Positions 1 to 10,600 of a stretch of 64,000 bases of DNA are shown here, piece after piece (position 1 is the stretch's first letter; each line of letters begins with the position of its first letter). The translations under genes and the position numbers were made by a program. This DNA is from Galaxea fascicularis. Lineage: Eukaryota; Cnidaria; Anthozoa; Scleractinia; Euphylliidae. The stretch lies in assembly GCA_948470475.1 (NCBI GenBank), contig OX419345.1, positions 338,501 to 402,500 on the forward strand, given 5' to 3'. The notes beneath the pieces were generated by a model that saw only the letters and a program-made list of their open reading frames with translations, searched no databases and was not told where the DNA came from.

Positions 1-762
1 TGATTCTGTTGGTTTCATCCCTTACTTAGTTCTATGTTGTAAATTAAATTTCTTAAATGTTATGGGTGATATTTCATTTGTGGATTGCACAGTCTGTGAA
101 CTTGAAGTTAAAACAGAGGAGGGTTGCTATTAACTTCACTGAATACTGAATAGAATGTAAGCAAGTGAGAAAGCATATACCTAGTAGGAAGCTTTATAAG
201 CAGACAAGTTTGACAGAAATAAGACTTGGTATTCATGTACTTGCATTCAAATATTTTCAGTTGCAAGATGCACTTGTGAGGGGTGATGTGAGGGTATTCA
301 CAGATGCATAGATGATAAGACGCGCTCCTCTCTGATGGATGAGTGGTTTTGATTCTCGGAGGCCATCAGAGGTCATTTCATACAGTCTTGACGAGACAAG
401 GCATGATGCGCAAAAACACTTCATGGCCATTGACGACTGATGCTTTGAAAATTACTCAGATGGTGGATACCTCCGAAATCATTAGCTGTAGTATTTCAGT
501 CTTTCACAGTAATGTGACCCACTTTTCTTCATATTTGGCCAGATTTATTCATCTTTCTCCTGGGCTCTTCAAAATATTCAAATGTGTCAATGAAATAGAT
601 ATACAATCTTACACTGATTACTTAACTTGAAGGAAAATATTTGTAGTATGTGTAATTGGAGCATTCAGTGAAACCGTTGACAATCGGAAATTCTGATGTT
701 TGCCATCATAAGTGTCAAAATTAGTCTGGGGAGTTTTGTTAACTGTGAGTTTCTTTTAATAG
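1..762 (+). other. Intron of the SR splicing-factor gene
   Basis: The window opens inside an intron. Its acceptor (ttttaatag) lies directly before the exon at 763. RRM1 and the first half of RRM2 must lie upstream, outside the window. A short open stretch at 343-630 has no coding character I recognise. SR-protein genes often carry a conserved poison exon in such introns, but I see no proof of one here. Confidence 0.6.
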
Positions 763-1666
763 GATCTAAAAGACTATGCACGTCAAGCTGGAGAGGTGAC
801 ATATGGAGATGCACATAAACAAAGACAAGGGGAAGGGTGAGTACTTGTACCTACATTAGAAACGGTTTAGTTGTTCTTCATCACCAGTGTTTTAAGTGTC
901 CATCAGTAGGACACTTAGAAAGTAGCTTCTCACTAATTCTGTCATCCATGTTGCAAGGAAGTGAAGTGTTACTGTTGCTATAGTAGGAGTAGAGGAAGTT
1001 TCTCTACATGCCATTTTGTTTGTAATGAAGTATTGTGTTTGCTTTACTCAGCACCTTGGAGTTTGCAACAAAGAGAGACATGAAAAATGCAATGAGGAAA
1101 CTAGATGGAACTGAGTTGAATGGAAAGCGCATTAGGATGGTTGATGTAAGTATAGAAACATTTACCAACCATTCTGAGTGAGTTCTGATAAATCGGCTTA
1201 TTACAATAATTATTTATTACAGGTTTGATTGGGTTTTGAAGTAATTATACATCATGCACAGTGCTAACTGTTGGTATTTTCATTTTTGCAGGAGAGCCCG
1301 CGTTCTCGCTCACGCTCACATTCTCGATCCAAGAGCCGCTCAAGATCCAGAAACCGATCTCGCTCCAGGTCACGCTCTGGTTCACGATCAAGGCGCAACC
1401 GCTCCAAATCGCGGTCCCATTCCAGGTCAAGGTCTCGGTCACCACGACGCAAGTCACATTCCAAGTCACACTCCAGGTCAAAGTCGCGTTCAAAGTCACG
1501 CTCAAAGTCCCGCTCTCGCTCAAGATCACCACCAAAATCCAAGTCCAGATCTCGATCACGTTCTGGATCACGGTCACCAAGAAATGAAAAAGAGGCATCT
1601 GCTGAACCTGAAGCCAGCGAGAATCATAATCAGAATTCAGCAGATGGTGAAGCAGAGCCAGAATAA
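763..1666 (+). CDS. SRSF6-like: Serine/arginine-rich splicing factor, SRSF4/5/6 type (3' part)
   Basis: Nuclear pre-mRNA splicing regulator; only the last three coding exons are in the window: 763-836, 1052-1145 and 1292-1666 (stop TAA at 1664-1666). All junctions are GT-AG and the phases join cleanly (2 nt + 1 nt at the first, phase 0 at the second). The first two exons encode the second half of the pseudo-RRM (RRM2), starting DLKDYARQAGEVTY and continuing TLEFATKRDMKNAM and LDGTELNGKRIRMVD, which matches the SRSF4/5/6 pattern. The last exon is the RS domain, about 100 residues of alternating Arg-Ser with Lys-Ser blocks, then an acidic Glu/Ala/Asn tail. RS-domain Ser residues are normally phosphorylated by SRPK/CLK kinases. 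The Ser/Arg codon bias opens long shadow frames on both strands of this exon. The exact paralogue (4, 5 or 6) cannot be decided without RRM1. Confidence 0.93.
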
Positions 1667-1874
1667 AGTTATGCGTCTTTTGATTTTATTTTGCATGGTT
1701 CAACATTCTTGTAATAGTGTGATTTAAGTCTTTGTTGCAAGATAGTTTTGCCTTAAACTTTAGAAGCCAACACTACAACAAACACATTTTACCACTGCTT
1801 GTTTTTTAGCTCTTGTATTGTTTCTATGCTGTTTGCTGGAAGCACTTTTGTAAATAACGATGAAACTGAGTAGA

Positions 1875-1880
1875 AATAAA
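1875..1880 (+). terminator. Polyadenylation signal of the SR-protein gene
   Basis: A canonical AATAAA sits about 210 bp after the stop codon, with a T-rich stretch following. This fits a short 3' UTR for the SR-protein gene. Confidence 0.7.
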
Positions 1881-2819
1881 ATGGTTTTAACCAGTGACAC
1901 TACTGATCGACCTTTCCTTAAGAGTATGATGCACAGTAATCTTCACACTCGTTCTAAGCTCTGTTATTAGCTTGGCTAATAGTCATTTTGAAGCATCTCT
2001 TATTGGGTTCTCCTTTCTTTAATGCCTTTCCCTTGGATTCAGTTTTCCTTCAGGAGTACAAGAAGATCCTGGAAATGAGCTTAGGGATGTTATTTTGGAG
2101 GAGCAGGGTAGGGAGCGGTTTGCCATATGTCATCAGGAACAAAACCATTGATAGTATTTTATTTATTTTTTTTACTTCAAATACAGAGAGTACTTCTGTT
2201 GATGAGGAATGGTTATGATTATTTTATCAATGAAGTTTGTTCGGTACATTGTAATAAATTTAAATATTATTTGTTACTCCACGATGGGTCTGTGCAGTTT
2301 TGCTCTGCTTCTACTTAAATGTCTGTTTTTTCTGGGCATTTGATGCCGTTGTACTAACTACCTGGATAATGTGGTCGGCTTGGTATAAAATTGACAATTA
2401 CTTTTGTTTGATTATAGTCAAATATTAATGGTGATTTTTGTGATACGGTCATTATTTCAGGTAATTGGAAAGATTTTGCATAATCCTCATGAACTGGGCA
2501 GGTACTTATAGATGTTTTTAAATGTAAGACCAGCCTGTAATTTTCTTGAATCTCTTAGCGCACCATTTTCACATATAAGAAAAAGTATTGGGCAACATGT
2601 GTGGACAGCTTGTGACAGTGTATGTACAATGACATTCAAAAACTTTGCTGTGCTTAGCTAATCATTCCAAGGACATTAAGGAACATTCCCTTGATGCGAG
2701 ATTTCTTTTAATAACTTTTGACCGAAAAACTCAGTAGACTCGCATAGAATCGCTAATCTTTAAAAGATGTGGAAGATTCCAAGAAGTAGCTTTGTGATTT
2801 TAATCAGCAGTGGGTGACC
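1881..2819. other. Spacer downstream of the SR-protein gene, no firm gene
   Basis: No confident gene. Two stretches look weakly exon-like on the + strand: about 2055-2104 (frame reading VQEDPGNELRDVILEEQ) and 2461-2501 (VIGKILHNPHELG, after an acceptor-like ttatttcag and before a GTACTT donor). I could not join them in frame or recognise the protein. Confidence 0.4.
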
Positions 2820-2893
2820 TCACTTGCCAGCAGCGATGACGAACTCACAGTACTGCTTATGGTTCTTGATCTTGAAGACAGTTGATTTCCAGC
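2820..2893 (-). CDS. Orphan terminal exon of an unrecognised minus-strand gene
   Basis: After a good acceptor (tgtttttcattag on the minus strand) an open frame reads WKSTVFKIKNHKQY, then CEFVIAAGK and a TGA stop. The 74-nt length is 2 nt plus 24 full codons, so the upstream exon should end in phase 1. The composition looks protein-like but I do not recognise the family. It could be the true last exon of the CNG-channel gene, whose tail is unresolved at about 4.65 kb, or the end of another gene interrupted by the LTR at 3192-3784. I found no matching donor exon. Confidence 0.3.
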
Positions 2894-3191
2894 CTAATGA
2901 AAAACAAATCATTCTGTGCACTTAAAAGAGATTTTTCGTGTGAACGCTCATACTATTGGGAGGGTCCTGAAGGAGTCAAATGGGAGCTGGGATTTGCCTA
3001 TTTTTGGACTGGGAAAATGGGATCCACTGGTACTGCGATTTTACCACTGGGAATGGAATAAAAACTTTCGAAAATGGGATTCCTATTCTTTGTCAGTCGC
3101 TTACCCTGTATGTTAACACAAATGGTACAATAAGCCCAATTTTGCAAATAAGGTAATAAATATGTGTATTAGTATGTACCGGTTGGCACAA

Positions 3192-3784
3192 TGTTACGAA
3201 AATTATTGCGTGACTCGCGTTACTGTCTGGAAGTGTCTAGAATGTTCTGCATATTTAATTAGTGCTGAATCATCGTGATTCCGTAATTCTATTTTTAAGC
3301 CGTTTGCGTAGTAGCTGTAAATAGTTCTTATTGTAATGTTTCTTTATTTAGCTCAGTTGGAAAGTTCTAGAATTTTATTGTGTAGAGTATATAATCCGAT
3401 CGGTGAAGCTTTAGTTTTTTTTCCTAAGAAAGAGAAGTGTGTTTGTTGAAGAAAGTGAAGAGAAGTAAGCTGAGAGCTGAGAGTAGTTGGCGGAGGCCGT
3501 GTTTATTGAAGTTGACAGAGGTCGTTTATACAGTTGGCAGAGGCCGTGTTTATTGAAGTGTGACAGAGGTCGTGTACATTTGGCAGAGGCCGTGAGTATC
3601 GAAGTTTGACGGAGGTCGAGTATAATTTTACAAGCCTAGAGTGAGCTTATTGTGAAGCCTTGTGCGGAGTTTACTACATTTCTTTGGAATAAATAACCTT
3701 GTTGCTGTTCCGACAACCCTGCGTTCTGTTTAGTCTACAAACAACCCACTTCTCACTCGTCACAACACAATCGAACTCGTAACA
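3192..3784. mobile_element. Solo LTR of a retrotransposon, with 5-bp target-site duplication
   Basis: A 593-bp unit begins TGTTACGA and ends TCGTAACA, a perfect 8-bp inverted terminal repeat of TG...CA type. It is flanked on both sides by CACAA (3187-3191 and 3785-3789), a 5-bp target-site duplication. Inside are a TATA-like stretch (gtatataatcc, about 3387), a GA/GT-rich minisatellite with cagaggccgtg/cagaggtcgtg units (about 3489-3612), and AATAAATAA near 3690, consistent with U3-R-U5 order on the + strand. No internal gag-pol is present, so this is a solo LTR left by recombination. Structure suggests Ty3/Gypsy or BEL type; the superfamily is not decided. Confidence 0.88.
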
Positions 3785-3789
3785 CACAA

Positions 3790-4655
3790 AAAATCAGTAT
3801 TTTTATTCTTTGGCCGGCATGTTCTCGCTACCAGGCCGCACGCCGTAGTTAAGTTCAGCTACTTTTCCTGATCAGCGGATGTTGAAGTAGGAATGACATG
3901 CGCCTGTCTCATCTACACGTGGAAATCTCCAAAATGGCGTCTGACTTTCGGCGCACAATGATTACAGTATTTTTGACAGAACTGCTTTTAACATAGTAAT
4001 ACCAACAAGGGCTGGGCGAGAAAGAGTTTTAACCAGCAGAATGATATATTTTCTTCAGTCCAGATGAAGGTACGATCACACAAACATCAATCTGTCTTTC
4101 AACTGGTTATAGTCGTTATAAACATTTTGTAAGCTGCAGCATTGGGATGGGATTTCTGATTTGGGAACTGGGATAAAAAGGTGAACATTTCAGCTAACAC
4201 TTGAGAAATTGCTCAGGAAGTTGTCACTCTGTAACATCATGCCTTGGTTTGATTCTGGTGGTGTGGGAGAGTTAACGAGAAATGTTTGTGAGACTGACGC
4301 TAACACGCCAATGAAGTGACCTAGACGTGCGTTGCCATTGCAATTTGAGTGTATACCCGTGCATTATAATTTCTTGGCACTGCCAGCAGTAAAGTTCTTT
4401 TTCGGTGTCCGTTAGGTGGGCACCCTGGAAGCTGTAAAATGGAAGTCACTGAGGATGGGCATTAATCTACGGATTGAATTCTTTTGCCATTCCTCAAGTA
4501 CAACTGAGGAGCCAGAGGAATGACAACCACTGACGTAAGGGTTAGGGTTGGGTGGGGTAAACACAGCAAAGACTGACTGGTTTAAACTAAGTAGACTGCA
4601 GTTGCTTGTGACTATGGTAAAATAAGACCTTGAATGCCTAGAATAGCGTCCTCAC
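3790..4655. other. Non-coding or unresolved stretch between the solo LTR and the channel tail
   Basis: No confident gene. On the minus strand a candidate exon follows an acceptor near 4435 (ccattttacag); two frames stay open for 36 to 60 codons, but neither joins the neighbouring exons in a recognisable way. It may hold the missing 3' end of the channel gene. Confidence 0.35.
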
Positions 4656-7600
4656 CTCTGAATGCCCCCGAAGCTGTTGTATCGTCTGCTCTTTGATAAA
4701 ACTTTGAGACTCTAGTTCTTTTATTTGGTGTTTACAGTCTTCGAGTTCTTTCTCCTACAATGGGATAGGTGTATTTAGGTATGCATGAACATCAGACTGT
4801 GATTCATACATGCTTTATATCCGCAGCAGGTAATCGTCCAGCCCTGATTCGCTCTTGTCACGCGGCGGCCATATTGTCCCGGGAGACCAAAAAAAACTTT
4901 GTTTTACCATGCCAAGCCTCGCAGTCGAAACCGTGGGGCGAGGCTTGGCGTGGTAACACAAGGCTTTTTTGGTCTCCCGGGACAATATGGCCGTCGTGTG
5001 ACAAGGGCGAATTGTATTAGCCGCTCCCAAATTCAAAAGGTAACTGGGGCGAGTTTCAAATTTGGAAGTAATAGATATTGGCGGCTCCGAAATTCAAAAG
5101 GTAACTGGGGCGAGTTTCAAATTTGGAAGTAATCGATAAATTGACACCATCACATGAAAGATAACATTAAGATTGGTCGTTTGACCAAGTTTGATTCTTT
5201 TAGGTTGAACAGAGACCAAGTTGTGGACCTTGAAACATAGCTCAAAATTAACGTCTCTAATTTTGTGACAGCGTCCCCCAAAACCATGGTTTTGGGGCAC
5301 GCAGCCTGCGTGTTAATGAGAGCCAATGAAATAAGAGGTTACCGAGATGTGGGTGGCTTCTCGGCGGTGAACGGCGGTCGGCAGGTTTGGTTCTGATTTC
5401 CCGCTGTGGATTCTGTTGTTTTCTTGGACTCATACCCGTGAAATGCTTGTTGTCTGTTCGTTTTCACTATGACACAGCTTGAATTTAATTTATCGTAACA
5501 CAGCAATGCCACCACCTACCGTATTTGTTAAAAGGCTTTTAAGGTGGGAGATGGTCTCGTCCCTTTGCTTCCTTAGCTCTTCAAACTCTCTTAGTTTACC
5601 ATTAACATCTTTCATTTCCTTTGCCTGTACGAAGAAATGGAACATAAACTGATCAAAATAATCATGGTTGATCTTCCCTTCAGTTTACCGTTTACCTTCA
5701 GGGGTGTCTCGCGTCTAAGCGATGTAGCGCGTCCGGTTTAAACTGCAGATAGCTAAACCCCCCATATCAAAATAAAGTTTACAGAGCTGACTATCAAACT
5801 ATACCAAGAATTTTGAAATAAAATGAATTGACGAATTTTTCACGATCTCTAAATGCGAGCGTCTGAATCACCTTTTAAAAGCTACAAGTCAAAGCAAATT
5901 TTGTCTTTTGCTAATTAAATTTGTTCCTCAGTTTCTGAATCCAAAGCCCTAAAGAAAGGGTCTTCGTTTTTCTATATTCAGTTGCAGTGAAAAGTAATAG
6001 AACATTTTAGTAGAGTATTAAAAATCGTACAAAAATCGCTCTGAGAAAAAATATTTCTAAATAAAAAATTCCAAACAATTTTTGAGTTTTCGCTCTTTAA
6101 AGAATCCCCTTCAAGTGAAACATTGATTCGAGAAAACAGCGCTAAGAATGTCAATCCTTTTACTAGCAGCCAAAACGTAACTGAAATCGCCATTTCTCCG
6201 CCAATATTTAGTCTTTTTCAATACTTTTTTTACGTTAGAGATCACATTTCGATCATTCCTTTAACCCAAAATCCAAATTTAAAGAAAATTGCCGATCTGC
6301 CAGGTATACGGTAACCTTAAAGCCAAACTGTGAAAAGATAAGATTATGAAGTTTTGAGAAGTTTAGCAAGGCTCCCTTATATATTGGTCAAGATTGAGAT
6401 TCGGTTTTAGAGACGCATGCAACCCCAAACTAATGCTTCCCTAAAGCCAACACAGAAATGGATTATTTATTTAGCACTGGAAATGAGCCTGGAAAGTTAC
6501 AGCATTTTTTTGTACTTACTAGCTTCTCTTCAAAAGCTTTCTTGAGATAATTTAGCGCCTCCATACATGAATTGCTAAACATCTGTGATAAGAGTTCATC
6601 ACTTTTGATGCAATCTTCAGACTCTCCCTTGCCACCTTCAGTTTGCAGAGACTGCAGTGCTGTATCACCAGACAGTCTCCTTCCCCTGCGTAACTTGGAC
6701 TGGATGGGTTCCAGCAAAATCGCGCGACCAGAAGATGGTCTAAGCGATGGACGCTCTAGTTTATAGTGTCCATTTGAAAGGAAGTTGGCAGTACTGTTCA
6801 AAGAAAGTTCATTTTTGGGTTTGAAAGTTTGTAGGGAATTTCTCAGTTTTTGAGTGACTAGTCTGTCAGTGTTATCGTCGGAGACTGGCTTGTCCGTTCC
6901 ATTTGTTTCATCCACGTCCACAAGGCGTGGATCCTGAGCACTGTTTTGTCGTTCCAACCGCTTCTTACCATATTCGGCAAGGACTGCCTAAAGGCGTGTA
7001 AAGGGTGGTAATCTATTACTTTAAGAATTTATCAACTAATTCCAGATGGTTACTAAGTACTAAACGAGGCAAAACACAGGAAACCCCGGGCATGGAGTTT
7101 TTTTAGCGAAAAGTTTTCTCTGCCATTGAGTCTTACCTGCGCCTCGGGATAGTCTCTGATAGCCGATAAGACGTCTTCCTTTGAAAGGACAAAACATTCG
7201 ACGTATCCCACTGTCCGCACATCAGCAGTCCGTCTGCCAAAATTGAAGGACATCAAGTCTTAAACATCCACGGTGATGATAGTTAACAACTATCTCGTGA
7301 TGCAAATATATTTGTGCCCCTTGAAAGTCACTTTGAATCTATAAATCCTGCCAAAGAGCACTACTACAGTTTATTGTCGTAATCATTGGGTTTTAAAAGT
7401 ATTCACTTCTTAGTTTGTACTTTTTCTTACCTGTTTTGACCCTCACTCAAACTGAGAATTCCAATTTCACCAAAGAAATCTCCACCCGACAGGACTTTAA
7501 GCACTTGCCCCTGAGCACTGCAAACATATTACACAGTTCATGAAAAAAAAATAAAAAATTTTTTTCTTACCTTATACAACGGAAAACATGTTTGGAAAAG

Positions 7601-10600
7601 TTTAGTTTCCCTACCCTATCACCTCAATCTTTCCATCTATTATAACGTACATCTCTCGTGCAACCTCTCCTTTTCTGCAAACGAGGTCACCTGGGGTGAA
7701 TATTCGCAGCTGCATCTTCAGGACGAGTTGGTGCAAGAACTCAGGCTGGCATTTTTGCAGAAACGTCACCTAATGGATCAATGCGTGACAATATAAGGTG
7801 AGGGGTACTGGGATCGATATACACGCTTAAATGCCGCATGCTATGTATTTTGATATCACCCCTCCCCCTCCCCCCGCAAATGCAAAACATTCCATTGCTG
7901 GTTACATTTCAGCACCAGCAAGCAACTGCACTACTTTTCAACTGTTTGACTGAAATAAAACAACAGAGGGCTAGTATTTCTCATGTCTGCCGGATTAGTC
8001 TGCGGACGCTGATCAGGTCATTCGTTTAAGGAGCCATCTCAAAAGAATTTCTTTTCGTTTTTCATTCCTCTTTCTACATCTTCTTCAGAGGGACAAATGT
8101 TTTCAGTGTAATTCCAAGTTTGATATATTGAACTTCGAAGTTTTGCTTTGTGATTTATGTTTGTCGCTCACCTTTTTCAGTGTCTCTAGATTTACATGCA
8201 ACGCGATCTCAGTTTTAAGTTTGTTTGGTAGCAAAGTGTGAGAGTTTAGGTCTCCTCCTCCGGTACTCATCCGGCCTCTGAAACAAAATACAATCTACAA
8301 GGCTTACGAACAGTGACAAGCTGGCGTCAAAATTATGAATCAACTTGAGAAGTTCTAGCAGAGATTATACCGGGATTCGAGCTCAACCCCTTAGTGGTTT
8401 CAGATAGGTAGCACCCTACATATGGAAAAATTACCAGACTGAGTAAGACAGTCAGAGACTTTATTCAGGTTTAAGCGCAGTGTTTGGCATTGTCCTTGTA
8501 TTAGTAATGAGCAGTTATTGAATATTACTATCCTATTTTATATCTAGCTTTATCACCTACTACGCTTCCCAGTTGAGCGCGTGGCTTTCCATACAAAATT
8601 TTGACGTCAAAACTTTGACGTTTCCGATGGCAACGAGAATGTATCCAATGGAAACAAAGCGCGCTGCCCAAATGCCGAGTGGAGTCTGTGCAGAAAGCTT
8701 TTCGCGCACTTTGTTTCCATTGGATACATTCTCGTTGCCATCGGAAACGTCAAGTTTTACGTCAAAACTTTGTGTGGAAACTAGCGTGGTGTCACGCTAG
8801 CTCAACTGGGAAGCGTAGTATTTTGATTTCTTATTATGTACCTTATTTTAATTTGGTTTAGAATTTTTGTTTTCTTTTTCTTCGGAGATACTGGCACTTA
8901 TTGTAGCCACTATAATCTGAAGTTAAATAAAGTTATGTATGTATGTATGTATGTACGTACATGTATGTTGGATTCAAGTTAACTGAGTAACAACGCGCTA
9001 ACCTCTTTCAGTAGATTATCAACTTAACGAATTTAAAGAATTTTTGTGGCAAAACTTACCTCGCCCAAGAATAGTCATACCACATGACCACGCGTCTTTG
9101 CAAATCCTTGGGGACGTTATGCTTCTTCATGTATTGTTTGGTGTTTTCCTGTCAAAACGGCAATTAACAAGATCAATTTCTCGTCTTCACTGTTCTCACG
9201 AATCTTGAGGTACCATGCATGGTAAGCAAAAGTGAGACAAAAAAATACTGGTCACGCAATGTGTTCACGTGAACTCCTCGTGTAAGCGTTAACACTCGGG
9301 CCCCGGTTGTTAAAAGGCTGGATAGCGCTGTGTAATTTACTTTCCCATTACTTATCCGCTGGATAGTGATTTATCCGGTGGATAGTGCTATCCAACGTTT
9401 GAACAACCGGGGCCAGTTGTCTACAACAAGGAATGAATGTGTTTGCTGCATAATTAATGCAGTTTTGAAGCATAGGGTATTTTCTCGATTAACCCCCTCC
9501 CCCGCTAGTGTCTATTTAAAAATCGGCAGCTTTGGTCCCTCCCTGTCAGTTTGAACTGATCCAGCCCACGACGTTAAATCAGGCTACAGCGTGTAATTTT
9601 TTCTTCCAGGTTGATTTTTACACGAAGCCAGCTTGGAATCGGGATCCGGCGTTCAGTCGATTGACAAAATATGGTAAGCAAACAAACAAAACAATTCAAC
9701 GAGTCCACGAAGATGTTTAACTTACTCGTTGTTTTTCGAAATCCATTCTGACCGCATTCCTGTTGACAATAATACTTCCTGTGTTTCCTGAGGAGATATT
9801 CATGTTTTATTTGATGTTATTTCTACACGAGAAGAGATATCTGATTGTGTGATGCTGGGATGTCGACGCTAGTGGAATGTCCTAAAACAATCGGAGTTGC
9901 GTGCGATAAAAACTAAGGCTGAATGAATTGTAGTCCTCGTCTTGCTGTGAACCTGAGGAGGATACCCTCGGGACCCAATTTAGTTTGCTGATAATCGTGA
10001 GGAGCCTGATTCAAACATGATTGCAAAGACGCCTCGCACGCGTGCGTATTTGAAGTAATTATCCAATTCAAGATGGCATATAAGTCCACATGCCCGCGCT
10101 TGTTTATGGTTCAACCGTAAGAGCTACCATAAAAAGTACAAACGTTGAACAACAGAAAAGGTTTTTTCTCTCGCTCAATTTTCATTTTTAGTTTTTATGT
10201 TGGCAGCCACGCTCTTGAGCTTCCGTTTAGGCTCCCCTTGCATTAGCGTTGCAACTGGCTATTCAGTCATTTATGTTTTTTGTCTTACCAGCCGCGTTCC
10301 CAGGGATTTTCTGCGCTAAAGCTCTGAGAACGAGGTTGTTGTCTTACCTACGATAGTAGCAAACATGAATACGCCTGTCAAGTAACAAGCAATAGTGTAG
10401 ACAAATCTGAAAAAGCAAGGATAAATTGTGATTAAGAACTGGTAAACTTAGGAACTTTGGTCCATTTCACCGTTGAGGACAGGTTTCTGTAGTAAGGACA
10501 ACAAACTGATCTGTATGACACACCAAGCATCGTGAAACACTGACAAAGGAATGAGTGTGTTTAATACTCATGAGTCGCAAATGAAATGCCTGTTAACCCT

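Larger units (their letters stand above)
4656..5624 (-). other. Coiled-coil tail exons of the CNG channel
   Basis: Exon 5520-5624 (35 codons) reads AKEMKDVNGKLREFEELRKQ and on to SHLKSLLTNT; exon 4656-4754 (33 codons) reads EKELEDCKHQIKELESQ and on to QQLRGHSE. Both have GT-AG borders and phase 0 at both ends, and they continue the helix that starts at the end of exon 6520-6987 (ALNYLKKAFEEKL). In vertebrate CNGA subunits a short C-terminal leucine zipper drives trimerisation; this tail is in the same place but appears longer. The next exon was not found. Confidence 0.6.
7137..9148 (-). other. CNG channel C-linker and cyclic-nucleotide-binding domain exons
   Basis: Exon 9060-9148 gives the C-linker (QYMKKHNVPKDLQRRVVMWYDY). 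Exon 8172-8277 continues with LKTEIALHVNLETLKK. Exon 7615-7769 holds the start of the beta-roll (FTPGDLVCRKGEVAREMYVI). Exon 7431-7517 carries the phosphate-binding cassette start GGDFFGEIGILSL, and exon 7137-7233 completes it with RRTADVRTVGY (RR from the junction) and the C-helix region DYPEAQ. The RRTA arrangement keeps the Thr next to the ligand Arg that favours cGMP in vertebrate CNGA channels, so cGMP sensitivity is plausible. Confidence 0.9.

Noticed and set aside
343..630. 95-codon open frame on the + strand
   Set aside because: It lies in the intron before RRM2, has no family resemblance or splice support; a poison exon is possible but unproven.
1245..1727. Four other long open frames on both strands over the RS-domain exon
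   Set aside because: They are shadows caused by the biased Ser/Arg codons; only the frame starting ESPRSRSRS joins the upstream RRM exons in phase.
8172..8277. Suspected frameshift in the CNG C-linker exon
   Set aside because: An apparent extra base came from misreading; on recount the exon is 106 nt and in phase.
8330..8460. tRNA-like T-arm sequence (ctcgaatcccgg on the minus strand)
   Set aside because: No matching D-arm, anticodon arm or acceptor stem could be folded; at most a decayed SINE fragment.
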